Assembly: GCA_963576735.1 (NCBI GenBank)
Contig: OY755179.1
Span: forward strand, 4,774,001-4,838,000
Source of the DNA: Bedellia somnulentella
Lineage: Eukaryota > Arthropoda > Insecta > Lepidoptera > Bedelliidae
Length of the DNA: 64,000 bases
Direction of reading: 5' to 3'
Part shown: positions 45,966 through 56,247 of the stretch, piece by piece
Position numbering within the stretch: position 1 is the first letter of the stretch
How the letters are laid out: each line of letters opens with the position of its first letter
The notes under the pieces: model-generated
Told to the model about the DNA's origin: nothing
The model's input: the letters and a program-made list of their open reading frames with translations, nothing else
Database searches by the model: none
Program-made: the position numbers and the translations under genes

Positions 45966-48303
45966 AATTTTACTGATTGTATTTTTGGCATCAGTATCGA
46001 TCCCTAATCATCACCTGATAGTTATTTTGAAAATATATTTCATGTACAGAATTGACCTCTCTACAGATTTATTATAAGTATAGATGATAATACCTTCTTT
46101 CTAAATGTGCTATATTACCATTATGTTTTTAACCGCAACCTTAAGTAGTGACTTAAGTATCATGTATTAATTAATGACATATAGTCATGGGTACTGATAA
46201 TTAGTCCTTCGAGAATGATCCACAAAGCCAAAAGATCAATAAAGAAAGTTTAACTGCAGACTTCTCAGGTATCACCATGACTAAGCTGAAGTAGCGTGCT
46301 GTGTAGTGTCGGCTTAGAATAGCACTACCCCATTTCATCCGGTGGGTGTACGTAAGGACGACTAACGGTATTGGGGTTTTTGAGGGATTTTTGGCGATGC
46401 GGTTGGAGAGCAATCACCAACAACCTTTATCTCACCATCTTTTACCGTGAGTATATGTATGTACGTATTTATTACTATTACATTACTAACCCAATATTTA
46501 CATGGAGGGTTCCATGTAAATATTTTTCCTTTCCTTTAAACTTAAATTTTCATCTATTTTGTGAAATCAAATTCAATTGTGTATATTTCAATTAACAGTG
46601 TAAATATAACAATAACTCTCAACTGGTTTCCCAAAATACAGGCTTGCCTAGTTTGGGAACCCCTGTTCAAATCTGTACTGTAAATATGCTTAATCAAATA
46701 AACATTTTTATTATTTTATTTTATTTATTAAGTATGTCAATCCTTGCGTAAAGTATGAGGGTAGAGCTTTTCTCTGTCGTTGAGATTTTTTAAAAAAGCG
46801 CATTCCAGCAATTGATGTAATTTCCTTGAAGTTTCATGCTAATTTTTTCCGGATTTTTAGTGACCTCGTTACATTACATGAGGATGGGTATGCTCAAATA
46901 TCTGGAAGATTAAAGGACCTTATAATTCGAGGAGGCGAAAATATAGCCCCGAAAGAAATTGAAGATGTTTTAAGTACACATCCGGATGTACTGGAATGTC
47001 AGGTACGTACAGTACAAAGAAATATTAATGATAGCTGTACGTTACATTTAAGTTGGAATTGGTTGCTTTTATGCTCGCATAGGTTTAGATCCTTTCTAGC
47101 CATAACTAGGCTGATATTTTTTATTTACATTACATTACATTTACACATTATCATAGTTTTCTAAAAATTCATTTCAATATTTGACCTGCTCATCTTTTAC
47201 TTTTAATACTGCAATTCATTGGTTTTTATACAACAATATTTTTATCTTTACATCTCTTCCATATCATTAATGATCGTTTCAATGTGTCGGTAAGGTGGCT
47301 GTGGAGTATCAGATATGGATAGCACTTCGCAATGTCGTCCCACTGGTGGAGTATAAGCCGACTAGGCTTACGCGGCTTGTCAAGTGGCTGTTGTGCAATG
47401 TGGCTAAAATCCCATTTCCAACAATACTTTATATCTTCCACCTTATCCCCAATCAACTTTCGAAAATGGCTGAGCTTTGAATGCTCTCAATCAAGGTTCT
47501 GAAGCTCTGGTTACTTCTTACATACATACATATACTCACGGCTATAAATCCCATGAAGGGGTAGCCAGAGCTAGCGAATTAGAAATTCCTCAGCCACTTT
47601 TGGAAGTTGCGTGGGGAAAAGATGGTGAAATAAAGGTTTTTGTTGATGGGTCTCCAACCGTATCGCCCAAAAATCCCTTAAAAGCCCTAATACCGTTAGT
47701 CGCCTCTTACGTACACCCACCGGAAGAAATAGGGTAGCGCTATTCTAAGCCGGCACTACACAGCATCTTACTGGTTACTTCTTATGGGGTTTATATCCGT
47801 GAGTATATGTATTAATGTATGTGTTAGGAAGGACTGGAACCAAATAGATTGATTTCGATATGTCAAAAAGGTATAACCATGGAACGAAAGTTTTGCCAAG
47901 GTAATACAAACTATAAATCGATAGATTTATCAGTGCTAGAACTAGCATACAAAAACTTGTAAATTATCTCATGCTAAACCTTTCATAGAAATGCCAGCTT
48001 ATCTTTTTACACATAAGAAAATTATTATACGTCTAAATATCTTTTTAATTTCTTATTATATTTACACCGTTTCAGGTATTTGGTATCCAAGACGACAGAT
48101 TAGGCGAAGAAATAGCCGCAGCCATAAGAATTAAAGATGGAGCCACGTTTGACTCCAACAAACTTATGAAACATGTACAAGAAAAACTAGCAAAGTACAA
48201 AGTGCCGAGGGTGATGAAGAAAGTAGATGCATTTCCAAAAACTGCCTCCGGCAAAGTACAAAAGTTCAAGTTAAGAATGATGCTGGAATCAGGGCAACTG
48301 TGA
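36146..48303 (+). CDS. ACSF2: Medium-chain acyl-CoA synthetase, ACSF2 family (mitochondrial)
   Basis: Enzymes of this family activate fatty acids to acyl-CoA through an acyl-adenylate (ATP to AMP). Exons, all phase-consistent: 36146-36335, 37431-37559, 38350-38573, 39224-39351, 40315-40421, 41148-41275, 42717-42885, 44510-44623, 44941-45083, 46861-47002, 48076-48303 (TGA). They encode 566 residues; human ACSF2 is about 615. Motifs in order: [11 protein letters not shown] near the N-terminus; [11 protein letters not shown]; the P-loop signature YTSGTTGNPKA split across 39351/40315; VPLFHVFG; A5 motif FGMTEAT; WIRSGD; the hinge [13 protein letters not shown]; and [10 protein letters not shown] with the catalytic A10 lysine. 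The whole adenylation fold is intact with no internal stop. The intron after 42885 starts GC. The N-terminal exon is the only doubtful part. Confidence 0.93.
36348..36518 (-). repeat. SINE-A, internally deleted
   Basis: Starts 13 bases after ACSF2-like exon 36146-36335; lacks the middle block. Confidence 0.8.
37114..37330 (-). repeat. SINE-A copy
   Basis: Diverged tail half, intact GTAGTCGCCTCTTACC to CCGACACTACCCAGC end; 100 bases before exon 37431. Confidence 0.82.
38612..38728 (-). repeat. SINE-C 3' fragment
   Basis: AACGTTCACGCC through CCCACGTTTTACTTGGACAG, about 117 bp, diverged. Confidence 0.7.
38739..38947 (-). repeat. SINE-A copy
   Basis: ACTCACGGCTATAAATCCCT to GGTAGATATGGGGTGGTG. 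Confidence 0.85.
39535..39775 (+). repeat. SINE-A copy
   Basis: GTGTGGTGCCGGCTTAGAAT to GGATTTATAGCCGTAAG; 5' block slightly rearranged. Confidence 0.85.
39883..40248 (+). mobile_element. SINE-C, full-length copy
   Basis: Head TGATAGCCCAGTGGGTAGAA, box B GTTCAAATCCT, tail TTATGTTATGTATG. 9-bp duplication TTTCTTTGA (39874-39882, 40249-40257). In the ACSF2-like intron, 66 bases before exon 40315. Confidence 0.9.
40793..41048 (+). repeat. SINE-A copy with a SINE-D tail inside
   Basis: Interrupted at about 40948-41000 by GACGTCGAAATTTTTGTGTC and TTTATTTATCC, the SINE-D tail sequence. Confidence 0.7.
41402..41656 (-). mobile_element. SINE-A, full-length copy
   Basis: 11-bp duplication AACAAAGTCAT (41391-41401, 41657-41667); in the ACSF2-like intron. 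Confidence 0.9.
41799..41910 (+). pseudogene. Decayed duplicate of ACSF2-like exon 41148-41275
   Basis: About 110 bases in the next intron repeat the exon nearly base for base at its 3' end (CCACGGGCCAATTTGAATGC onward) and diverge towards its 5' end. The copy has TAG in frame where the real exon runs into its donor (AGT GAT TAG instead of AGT GAA AA/GT), and the donor is lost. Flanking intronic sequence around 41745-41795 also resembles 42265-42325, which suggests a segmental tandem duplication. Confidence 0.8.
41925..42108 (-). repeat. SINE-A, internally deleted
   Basis: Directly follows the decayed duplicate exon; ends CGGCACTACACGGCA. Confidence 0.8.
42478..42670 (+). repeat. SINE-A, 3'-deleted
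   Basis: Good 5' two-thirds; ends 47 bases before exon 42717. Confidence 0.85.
42886..42891 (+). promoter_or_regulatory. Non-canonical GC donor splice site in the ACSF2-like gene
   Basis: The exon ends AAG followed by GCAAGT, the strong consensus of GC-AG introns. The acceptor is TTTTCAG at 44509. A GT donor six bases upstream (42880) would also keep phase but has a poor consensus (GTCAAG). It would delete Val-Lys from the segment between the NKLN and GMTE motifs, where the family length fits the GC choice. Confidence 0.7.
43573..44430 (+). mobile_element. Long non-autonomous retroelement with short GACA tract (family E), copy 1
   Basis: Starts GACTAGTCGATCGGCTCAAC near a GCACGGGTAGCGTTG block and ends TTTTAAGTATAGAT. 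Contains GTCGAGTAGTTTTGGTTTCC before a short CAGACA tract. Related copies at 45107 and 50086. Structure resembles non-autonomous RTE-group elements (inference). Confidence 0.7.
44640..44860 (-). repeat. SINE-B copy
   Basis: Longest copy: ACACGCCATTATTTCCCATT, GATCGCCATTTTGTACGATC, CATGGCAAACCTCTC, GTGTGTCCACCGTGGTCGTC. In the ACSF2-like intron. Confidence 0.72.
45107..46086 (+). mobile_element. Family E retroelement with long GACA microsatellite, copy 2
   Basis: Starts ACTAGTGGATCGTCCCAGCT and ends TTATAAGTATAGAT. About nine GACA units at 45925-45962. Lies in the ACSF2-like intron after exon 44941-45083. Confidence 0.72.
46297..46466 (+). repeat. SINE-A, internally deleted
   Basis: Jumps from CTCACCATCTTTTAC to CCGTGAGTATATG. 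Confidence 0.85.
47521..47770 (-). mobile_element. SINE-A, full-length copy nested in an older SINE-A
   Basis: 14-bp duplication CTGGTTACTTCTTA (47507-47520, 47771-47784). The host copy (plus strand) is seen at 47405-47520 and 47785-47823. Confidence 0.9.
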
Positions 48304-48554
48304 TAAACTTTTTATCGTTTTAAAGCTCGCAGTACTTACATCTTGGACGCCTTGTAGAGCTAAATATTTTTATTCTTGTATTTGTTGATTGATTCTGTAT
48401 AAGATATTCTTGAACATATCTGTATACTATTACCTAATATTTTGTCATTATAAATAACATTATACTTAATTTTCAAATACATACCTATATTTTTTTGTTT
48501 TTTTTTTTAAATCTGTTGTTTTAGGATCTAAATATATAACTCTATTACACTTGA

Positions 48555-48785
48555 ATATAATCACGCCTGTAAATGCCTAGACGACATAACCAGAGCTTCA
48601 AATTAAGAATTTCCTCAGGCACTTCTGGAAGTTGTGGTAGGAAAAGATTGTAAAATAATGGTTGTTGGTGATGGGGCTCATTTTTTGTTTGGGAAATAAT
48701 TTCAAAAGCCCCAATACCCATCGACGCCTTTTACGAACACCCACTATTACTATTATTCTAAGCTGACACTAAACGGCTTATTATT
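48555..48785 (-). repeat. SINE-A, diverged
   Basis: GGCACTTCTGGAAGTTG and TTCTAAGCTGACACTAAACG identify it; downstream of the ACSF2-like stop. Confidence 0.7.
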
Positions 48786-48803
48786 ATTTATTTATTTACA
48801 AAC

Positions 48804-48930
48804 TAGCTTTTTGCCCGCGACTACGTCCGCGTGGACTACATTTTTTGCATCCGATTTACATCCAAAATACCAGAATACTATTTTAACTTCTGTTTTTTTA
48901 TATTTATATGTCCGTGGGCGTTGTAATAGA
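48804..48930 (+). repeat. 5' fragment of a GACA-type retroelement
   Basis: AACTAGCTTTTTGCCCGCGA followed by CTACGTCCGCGTGG, a common 5' start of such elements in Lepidoptera. Truncated by SINE-A sequence at about 48935. Confidence 0.55.
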
Positions 48931-48935
48931 TATAA

Positions 48936-49045
48936 AGAACATTGAGGCTTTTTAAGTGATTATTGGGCGATGCAGTTGGAGACCCATTTGACTACCTTTT
49001 CCCCATTCAACTTCCAAAAGTGGATAGAGAATTACTACTTATGAA
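48936..49045 (+). repeat. SINE-A fragment
   Basis: GGGCGATGCAGTTGGAGACC to CAACTTCCAAAAGTGG. Confidence 0.75.
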
Positions 49046-49522
49046 TTACTTCATACGAATCATGAAACAAACCATTATGTACCAAGTTTATATGTTCAAA
49101 TATGAGAATATCTTTAGTGAGTATGGATAGCAGTTTGGCGACCCGGTGCTGTCCCCTACATTGACTGTTGGTGATGTGTGAGAGATTGCAATCATCGGTC
49201 AACAGATGGCATTACTGAATAAACATTGAGATATTTACTATTATTCACAAACTATGCATTCTGAGGCTTAAACAGAATATTAATTTATGCGTAAGTAAAA
49301 CATAATATATCTATGAGAATATTAGTTAAAAATAGTTAAAAAAACAAAAGCTATAAACATATTCTCAAACCTACCAAATGAATACGCAAAATTTATACAG
49401 TATACTTTCAATTATCTTTATTCATACATATTCACATAGTTGAATGTGAAAAAGAAGGATTAGTGCATCCTATTATTCTAAACTAACACAATAGCAAAAA
49501 AAATACGCAAAAAGACTTTGAC

Positions 49523-49602
49523 CACCCGGGATTTGAACCTGGGTCTTTCGTACTTAGTGTTTACCAAACGGTATACCGCTACGCCACGCAGACATTTGTG
49601 TA
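49523..49602 (-). repeat. tRNA-like sequence (SINE head or tRNA pseudogene)
   Basis: On the minus strand: GTGGCGTAGCGGTATACCG (box A region), then box B GGTTCAAATCC within CCCAGG...CCCGGG. The 5' and 3' ends do not form an acceptor stem. Confidence 0.55.
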
Positions 49603-49659
49603 AATCTCAAATTTGTGATATCCTATATATATCTAGTAGTCATACTATTGACAAACAAT

Positions 49660-50075
49660 TAAATGGACAATTATTTTGAAGAAAATGGATGAAACCCTTA
49701 TTTTTTCCAAAAAGACTATTAATGAAGAGTCCGATAAAGTCGGTCGATGAAAAAAATTATCGTGTAAATATGGGGAACCATATAAAAGTTATGTTTTTTT
49801 ATGCTCCTGTGGGAACCCTTGCGAAATCCGGGATAAATTATATCCTATATGTTGGCCAGGTGTATAACCTACATTCATGCCAAATTTGATCAAGATCGGT
49901 CCGGTAGAATTAACGTGATGAACGGACATACAGACAGACAGACAGACAGACAAATAACAAAAATAGCAAATTGGGCTTCAGTGTCGAAAATAAAACATAT
50001 TCCACCGGTTTTTATTTTTTTTTCTTTAATGTACAGTTTTGACCTCGTTACAGTCTTATTATAGTATAGAAGAAG
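49660..50075 (+). mobile_element. GACA-bearing non-autonomous element, second family
   Basis: Contains CATGCCAAATTTGATCAAGA, then GGACATACAGACAGACAGAC-type repeats, and ends TTATTATAGTATAGAAG. The matching 5' type CTAGCTTTTTGCCCGCGACT occurs separately at 48806-48835. Typical layout of short LINE-dependent elements. Confidence 0.6.
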
Positions 50076-50085
50076 ATAAAGATAG

Positions 50086-50783
50086 ATATAGCACTCCCTG
50101 AACAGTGTAGTTTGGTGATTTTGAATGCGCTTTTATGAACGGTTCAGTATTTCCGTTTATTAGAAAATTTTGGAATAAAAAGCTATGAAATATTTATAAC
50201 GATCATTCATCAAATCATTACGTGATGTAGGATGCAATTACTGGCGCCATCTAGTATGTAATATGTAAATTATTAACGATTTGGTTTTGATCACGGGCGC
50301 GATGGCCAATTTCATGTATAATTTCGGTGTTTCTCTACCGATTTCTATGATTCTTTTTTTATTGAATAGGTAATAATGTTACCTTTTTTAAATTAGGGAT
50401 GAGTGAGAGGTTTACAAACGTAAGAGTAAACAAATATAATCAGAATGTTCCGAACTGCTAAGCTATAAGGAATTAAACGTGTTATTGTGAGTCAACCATA
50501 AAAGATAGACATATACTGTTGAGAGAATTTTTTTAGACAATTTTATGAAGAATATTTCTGTCATGCATGATTTCTATGTAAGCTTAACCATTAAGGCTGC
50601 ACAGGCGACGGAAGCTTAAAAAATGGAGCAACTTCTCCCGTTTTCCCGAAATTTCCCAAAATTCCCCTTCAGTACTCTGTTGAAAAGTATACCATAACCT
50701 GCCCAGGAGAATGAAGAATAATTGTGCCAAGTTCCGTTAAAATCCGTCGAGTAGTTTTTGTTTCCATAAGGAACATACAAACC

Positions 50784-50821
<38 letters not shown>

Positions 50822-50942
50822 AATTTTACTGATTACATTTTTGGCATCAGTATCGATCACTAATCACCCCCTGATAGTTATTTTGAAAATATATTTCATG
50901 TACAGAATTGACCTCTCTACAGATTTATTATAAGTATAGATA
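50086..50942 (+). mobile_element. Family E retroelement, copy 3 (5'-truncated)
   Basis: Begins at the TAGCACTCCCTGAACAGTG block and keeps the same 3' end. About eight GACA units near 50784-50818. Joined directly to another GACA-bearing element on its left. Confidence 0.72.
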
Positions 50943-50984
50943 AAATGTAGAACTAAAAACTACCTCAATATACATAATAAAATA

Positions 50985-51210
50985 ACATAAACGTTCACGC
51001 CATCTATCCCCGAAGGGGTTGGCAGAGGTACCAATACTTCTTAACATCAAGTGGCAGCGCCACCTAGTGTCCAGGGTGACAAGGGTCAAGCGACGGGGGC
51101 GTATACCCGAGGTCGCGGGTTCGATTCCCACCTGTGTCGAAATTTTTCTTTCCTTTATTTATTCTTTCTTTAATAGTAATAATCCCCACATGAGGTTTTC
51201 ATGAACAAAA
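50985..51210. repeat. Chimeric SINE: SINE-C tail (minus) fused to another tRNA-like SINE (plus)
   Basis: 50985-51055 is a SINE-C 3' end in minus orientation. 51086-51205 holds ACGGGGGCGTATACCCGAGG, box B GGGTTCGATTCC and the tail TCTTTCCTTTATTTATTCTT, as in the copy at 51377. Confidence 0.65.
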
Positions 51211-51376
51211 AAGATTTAAATTATGTGATAGTTAGGCGTTTTCAACATTTGCATTCTATCTGAAGAGGTAGACAAGTGGTCTTCCGAATTAGTAAAAATT
51301 CGGAGGTAGGAAACTCAAACACTACTTAAACGTGTAAAAGAAAAAAAGGATAGAAGAATTTCGAGCTGGCAGCCAT

Positions 51377-51500
51377 TGACATGGTAGCTCAATTGGCAGA
51401 GCGACGGGGGCGTATACCCGAGGTCGCGGGTTCGATTCTCGCCTGTGTCAAAATTTTTCTTTCCTTTATTTATTCTTTATTTATTATGAAAAAAGCATTT
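51377..51500 (+). mobile_element. tRNA-derived SINE (SINE-D)
   Basis: Box A TGGTAGCTCAATTGG and box B GGGTTCGATTC spaced as in a tRNA, then TCTTTCCTTTATTTATTC. The acceptor arms do not pair, so it is not a working tRNA gene. Confidence 0.7.
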
Positions 51501-51949
51501 TCTTTACTAATCTTCATACATAATGTGACGAGAGCTCAGCTGATTTGCATAGAGATTTTTTTTTATTGTTAATTAAGTTAGTCCACCAATTAACAGTTGT
51601 CCAATGATCTCTTCCTAATAGCCTCTTCTTGGCTCTTTGATCCTTTTTGTTGCAATAGAATAATTTGAAACAAATCATAGGTACTGCGATCTTAAAAAAA
51701 CAAGTAAAGATATTTTGGTCCATCTGAAGAGAAATGGAACTGGATTTTTTTAAGAGATTCCCCTTTGATTAGATACAAATTTTAGTATTTAATGTTATAG
51801 CGGCCACAAAAATACATAATCTGTAAAAACTTCTTTTATAGTTATCAAGGTATATTAGATGCAGCCTAGTGACAGACAGACAGACGGACAGACAGCCAAG
51901 CCTTAGTAATAGGATACCATTTTTAACTAATAGTTATAAGATGAATCTA

Positions 51950-52045
51950 AACACAGCATAAGTAGTTTGCCAGGATCAGGCAACGTCATAGTTAGTAGTC
52001 TCTGCCTTCTCTCCCGAAAAAATATAGCGTGAATATAGTTGGTGT
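51950..52045 (+). repeat. SINE-B fragment
   Basis: GTTTGCCAGGATCAGGC, TAGTAGTCTCTGCC, TAGCGTGAATATAG. Confidence 0.55.
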
Positions 52046-52664
52046 ATGCAGAAATAATGAGGTTGTGACTATAACGGTTTCACTTGGTATCAATTAGGGT
52101 CAAGGACATATTATTTACCTTCACATATTTTGGTATCGCTAATTACGACGGAAACACTGATATATGACTAAGTGAGTTTCCATCATAAGGGTTTCCTCGA
52201 CATAGTGTCCAATATGCAATAATTGCAATAAATTTCTGCAATTTCTTGATTCACAGATTTACAAAGTTGAAGTAAAAAAATATCTCAAATTTTTTCTTCT
52301 AGAATTTGTAAATGTGGTTGGAAAATTGTTGTTGGATTTAGTTACTTCTTTTAGGATTACCTATACAAATAATTAAAGAATGAATTTATGTTTTAGTTTG
52401 AAGCCCAGATATTCAAATTCAAAAGTCAAAATACTATTGAAGGAAAATTAAAATTCCTATTCACACGTACTAAGAGAATTCAGCTCAAGCCGTTCTACTG
52501 ATTACAAAAACTAATATAGCCTTCAACTTCACTAAAATTACTGTCCCACGGGAAATATCCAGTATGTTTCGGAGCCCGAAACAAAGTAAGTGACGTTAAA
52601 CAGGAGATATTGTACTTGACATTCCCTGTGTAAAGTGTATATATATTTTAGCCTGAAATACAAA

Positions 52665-52735
52665 CATACGTAACTCATAGCTGTAAATCAAAAAAAGAGC
52701 AGCTACAGGTTCAAAATTTGGAATTCTTTAGCTAT
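52665..52735 (-). repeat. SINE-A, old tail fragment
   Basis: ACTCATAGCTGTAAATC and GAATTCTTTAGC. Confidence 0.5.
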
Positions 52736-52887
52736 TTTTTTTTAAAAGCTTTTATTTAACTTGCAATGTATGTTTGTGTGTTCGGGTGAAATCTTTGAAC
52801 TCAATTTTGAAGTAGATATATTCAACCGTTTGTGCTGAAATTTTGTGGACGCATTTTGTTTGGATGACAATATATGATAAGACATGT

Positions 52888-53240
52888 GACGTCATTCTAA
52901 ATTCAATATGGCGGATCATACAAGATGTCAGAACAGTTATATTTAATCCACTTATACAATATGGGTATCAAATGAAAGGGCTTGTTAAGAGTGACTAGAA
53001 AAAGAATATGACGTCATTCTGAATCCAATATGGCGGACCATGCAAGATGGCGGAATAGTTACCTTTAGTCTACTTCTACAATATGGGTATCAAATGAAAG
53101 GGCTAGTTAAGAGTGACTAGAAAAAGAATATGACGTCATTCTGAATCCAATATGGCGGACCGTGCAGGATGGCGGAATAGTTACCTTTAGTCTACTTCTA
53201 CAATATGGGTGTCAAATGAGAGGGCATTTTGAGAGTAATA
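52888..53240 (+). repeat. Three tandem 122-bp monomers
   Basis: Monomers start with GACGTCATTC at 52888, 53010 and 53132 (period 122, last one incomplete). Each includes AATATGGCGGA and ATGGGT(A/G)TCAAATGA. The second and third are most alike. They lie inside a longer element starting AAAAGCTTTTATTTAACTTG at about 52745. Confidence 0.88.
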
Positions 53241-53290
53241 ATAACTTGAAAATAGCCAGCGATAACTAAAAAGTAAAAAATAAAAAAAAT

Positions 53291-53610
53291 AAGTAAAAAA
53301 ACATTTTAAGAAAAAGCTTTTATTTAAACGCTCTAAAAAGAAGAAAATAAAATATTCCTTTTGGATTATACTAACAACTCCTCATTATACACAATTTATA
53401 TATAATAATAAAAGCTTGTCGCTCGATTTACCACAAATTATTATGATATAAAGGAATATTGATAGGTATGCAAACCTCGCGACAAGCTTTTATTATTATA
53501 TATAAATTGTGTATAATGAGGAGTTGTTAGTATAATCCAAAAGGAATATTTTATTTTCTTCTTTTTAGAGCGTTTAAATAAAAGCTTTTTCTTAAAATGT
53601 TTTTTTACTT
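53291..53610. repeat. Long hairpin: 132-nt arms, 56-nt loop
   Basis: 53291-53422 is an almost perfect reverse complement of 53479-53610; the loop is 53423-53478. The arms contain GCGACAAGCTTTTATTATTA next to the loop. Follows the 122-bp monomers and probably ends the same element. Confidence 0.9.
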
Positions 53611-53719
53611 AATTTTTTTTTGAGTGACATGGAGCAAAAATTGCAAAATAGAGGATGGTTAGTGATTGGTCTACATACACTCAACAATCACTTAAACAAC
53701 AACAACAAACACTAAAAAG

Positions 53720-53970
53720 GCCTTATACACGATCGGTTTCCGACCACCGACCATGTGTTCTTGGTCGGAACAACCGATTTTTGTATTCGTTCTACACGGT
53801 CGGTGGTTGGAATCAACTTGTCAGTTCAATCGGAAGAGATGCGGTTCCGACCAAGGCGGTTGACATCAGCCAAATATCGGTTGGAACAACAGACTTCTAC
53901 ACAGTCAATTTTATATAAACTCAACCAAGGACACGATGGTCGGTGGTCGGAAACCGATCGTGTATAAGGC
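53720..53970. mobile_element. 251-bp MITE with GCCTTATACACGATCGG ends
   Basis: TIRs of about 35 bp; the interior is rich in GGTCGGTGG/CCGACCACC words in both orientations. Flanking A and T runs hide any target duplication. Confidence 0.8.
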
Positions 53971-53993
53971 TTTTTGAAAACACCAGTATAGCA

Positions 53994-54316
53994 AGCACGA
54001 GCGCTATTTTATCGACACGATAACGGTTAGAATGAGATGGCAGTATACGATACTAAGAAGGTGCGTAAAGAGCTTATTCCATTTGTCTGAACGAAGACGT
54101 CTGAGAGCCACAGAATCTGAATTCAGACTAGTGGAATAACGTTCAGAACGCTAGGCTTCTGAAAAGTAGACAAATTTGTGTAGTGGAATAACAAGCGTCT
54201 GCGGCAGTAACTTCGAAGGACGTCTGAATTCAGAAACGACAAAGTGTAATGGAATAAGCTCTTAAGAGATGGTTGCTTTATCCCACGCGATAACTAGTTT
54301 AAACACGGCTCGTGCT
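53994..54316. mobile_element. Short TIR element with a nested MITE
   Basis: Ends AGCACGAGC and GCTCGTGCT. Apart from the insert at 54069-54262 it matches the copy at 12644-12770 closely (shared TATTTTATCGACACGATAAC). No ORF. Confidence 0.75.
54069..54262. mobile_element. 194-bp MITE with empty site visible in the window
   Basis: TIRs AGAGCTTATTCCA and complement; TAA duplication (54066-54068, 54263-54265). The related copy at 12705-12720 shows the uninterrupted GTGCGTAAGAGATGG. A 3-bp TAA duplication fits PIF/Harbinger. Confidence 0.88.
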
Positions 54317-54690
54317 TACCCTTCAGAAACCCCAAGACGTTTCTTATGACCATGTGGTAAGAAACGGGTTATTGCTATTCGAACTACACAGCTACACGAC
54401 GATCCTGGGAAGACATGGGTTACTGCTTTTCTAAGTTGACACTACACAATCATAGTGTAATATACAGCTGTACAATTTTTACATCGAAAGTAAAAACTGT
54501 TTAATAAATTCGAGTTGGCTGTTATCAGTCACCTCGAAAACTGGTATCAAGCGATGAGCAAAGATGACCATGATGAACTCATATTTGAACAAATAATTGC
54601 ACATTAGATTGGTTTGTGTCAAGGCTAAGCGTTTGTGTAGTTCTTTTCTTTAGTTATAGATATATATATATATATTTATATATAAGATAT

Positions 54691-54932
54691 TACATATATA
54701 CACTCGCGGTTATAAATCCCTAGATGGGGTCGCCAGAGCTACGGAATAATATAATTCGTCAGCTACTTTTAGAAATTTTGTCGGGAAAATATTGTAAAGT
54801 TAAAGCTTTTTGGTGACGGGTCCTAAACCGCATTGCACAAAAATTACGTAAGAAACCCAAACACCCTTCATCGCCTCTTACGAATTTCCACACGAAGTAA
54901 TGGGGTAGTGTTATTTTAAGCCGACACTTTTA
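54691..54932 (-). repeat. SINE-A copy
   Basis: Nearly full length, moderately diverged, beside a TA-repeat run. Confidence 0.82.
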
Positions 54933-55002
54933 TCTTAGCCCGTATAATCTCCTTACCGAAGAGCTCGAGTGTACCCTTTATAGGGTATTTTTAACCTCAA
55001 TG

Positions 55003-55145
55003 AGAGAATGTGCTAAAATAAGCCGGTGTCCGAAGACTATGGATCACAGGGCAAGTATAAAAAGATGGGAGAATACAGACGAAGCCAGAGAGGTTAGCCA
55101 GTTTTGTAAACAGTTGCGATCAAAATCGATGGTCTCTGCTGCCTA
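55003..55145 (+). repeat. SINE-B fragment
   Basis: GAAGCCAGAGAGGTTAGCCA and CGATGGTCTCTGCTGCCTAC. Confidence 0.6.
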
Positions 55146-55268
55146 CTTTGAGTTTCGTAGTGAACAAGAAACCATTACAGTTTCATAATTACCGTCCGCT
55201 TGTATACTCTTCCGCGGTATAACTCGTAGACGCTTGACTCTCGAAAGTTGTGATTTGGTATAAATAAT

Positions 55269-55511
55269 ACATACATACATATACTCACGGCTATAAATTC
55301 CTTGAAGGAGTAGCCAGAGCTTGGGGATTCGGAATTCCTCAGCCATTTTTGGAAGTTACGTAGAGAAAAGATGGTTTAATAAAGGTTGTTGGTGATGGGT
55401 CTCCAACCGCATCGCCCAAAAATTCCTTAAAAGCCCCAATACCGTTAGTCGCCTCTTACGTACACCCACCGGAAGAAATGGGGAAGTGCTATTCTAAGCC
55501 GACACTACAAA
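55269..55511 (-). mobile_element. SINE-A, full-length copy
   Basis: 12-bp duplication GGTATAAATAAT (55257-55268, 55512-55523). Confidence 0.9.
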
Positions 55512-56247
55512 GGTATAAATAATAAAAAAATTAAACCAGCATGGCTAGTATAAAACAGACATCTCTTCCACACTATACATAATATCGTATATTTAGATCT
55601 CTTTTTACCCAAAAGAGTCACGATCAATTAACGCTAGTGCTAGGCCTCCTGGAAGAGTTAAAAATATGTTAAGGTTGCCCCTCCTATATGCTTATAGATA
55701 GATATTGAAACATATCGTGTGGGTGCGTTAGGTCTTTAAAAATTATTGAGAATGCAACTTTTGGCTTATGGATTCAATTGATCAATTATAGGAAACATAA
55801 ATGTAGCCAGCAAACCTTTACCAGCTACACTTCGCGTTGTTTTCAATTTTAGGATGACTCTGCAATTCAGCAACATTAAAGATTGGAGTGCTAGTTATGT
55901 GATATATTATATTTAAAACGATGTACCTACGTGACACATTCAATATTGATGACGGGAAAAGAAAGACAAAACTTTTTACTTTATATAAAATATTAATTTT
56001 AAGTGTGGAAGGCTTGTGGATATGTATTGCTTTTGATAAAGGAATTGAAATTTAAACTCGAGTGTTTTAATCTCAAAATTTTACTAACACGAGGCTGTAA
56101 AGCATTATTTCAAGCCGTGACTATACGAATGTATGTATGTAAAACCCTTAGTATGTCTTCTGTGGAATTCAGATCAGTTACTTTTTTCTCAAAATCGGAA
56201 ATTAGGTAGATTATCGAGCACAAGAAAGCTTGTAAATGCAAAAGTAA

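Noticed and set aside
46491..46523. Hairpin AATATTTACATGG/CCATGTAAATATT
   Set aside because: Short AT-rich palindrome with no supporting context; expected by chance or from a repeat.
49523..49602. Functional tRNA gene on the minus strand
   Set aside because: T-arm-like palindrome is present, but the 5' and 3' ends do not pair and no clear anticodon stem forms.
51377..51450. Functional tRNA gene
   Set aside because: Box A and B are good, but the acceptor stem cannot pair and the sequence continues into a shared SINE tail.
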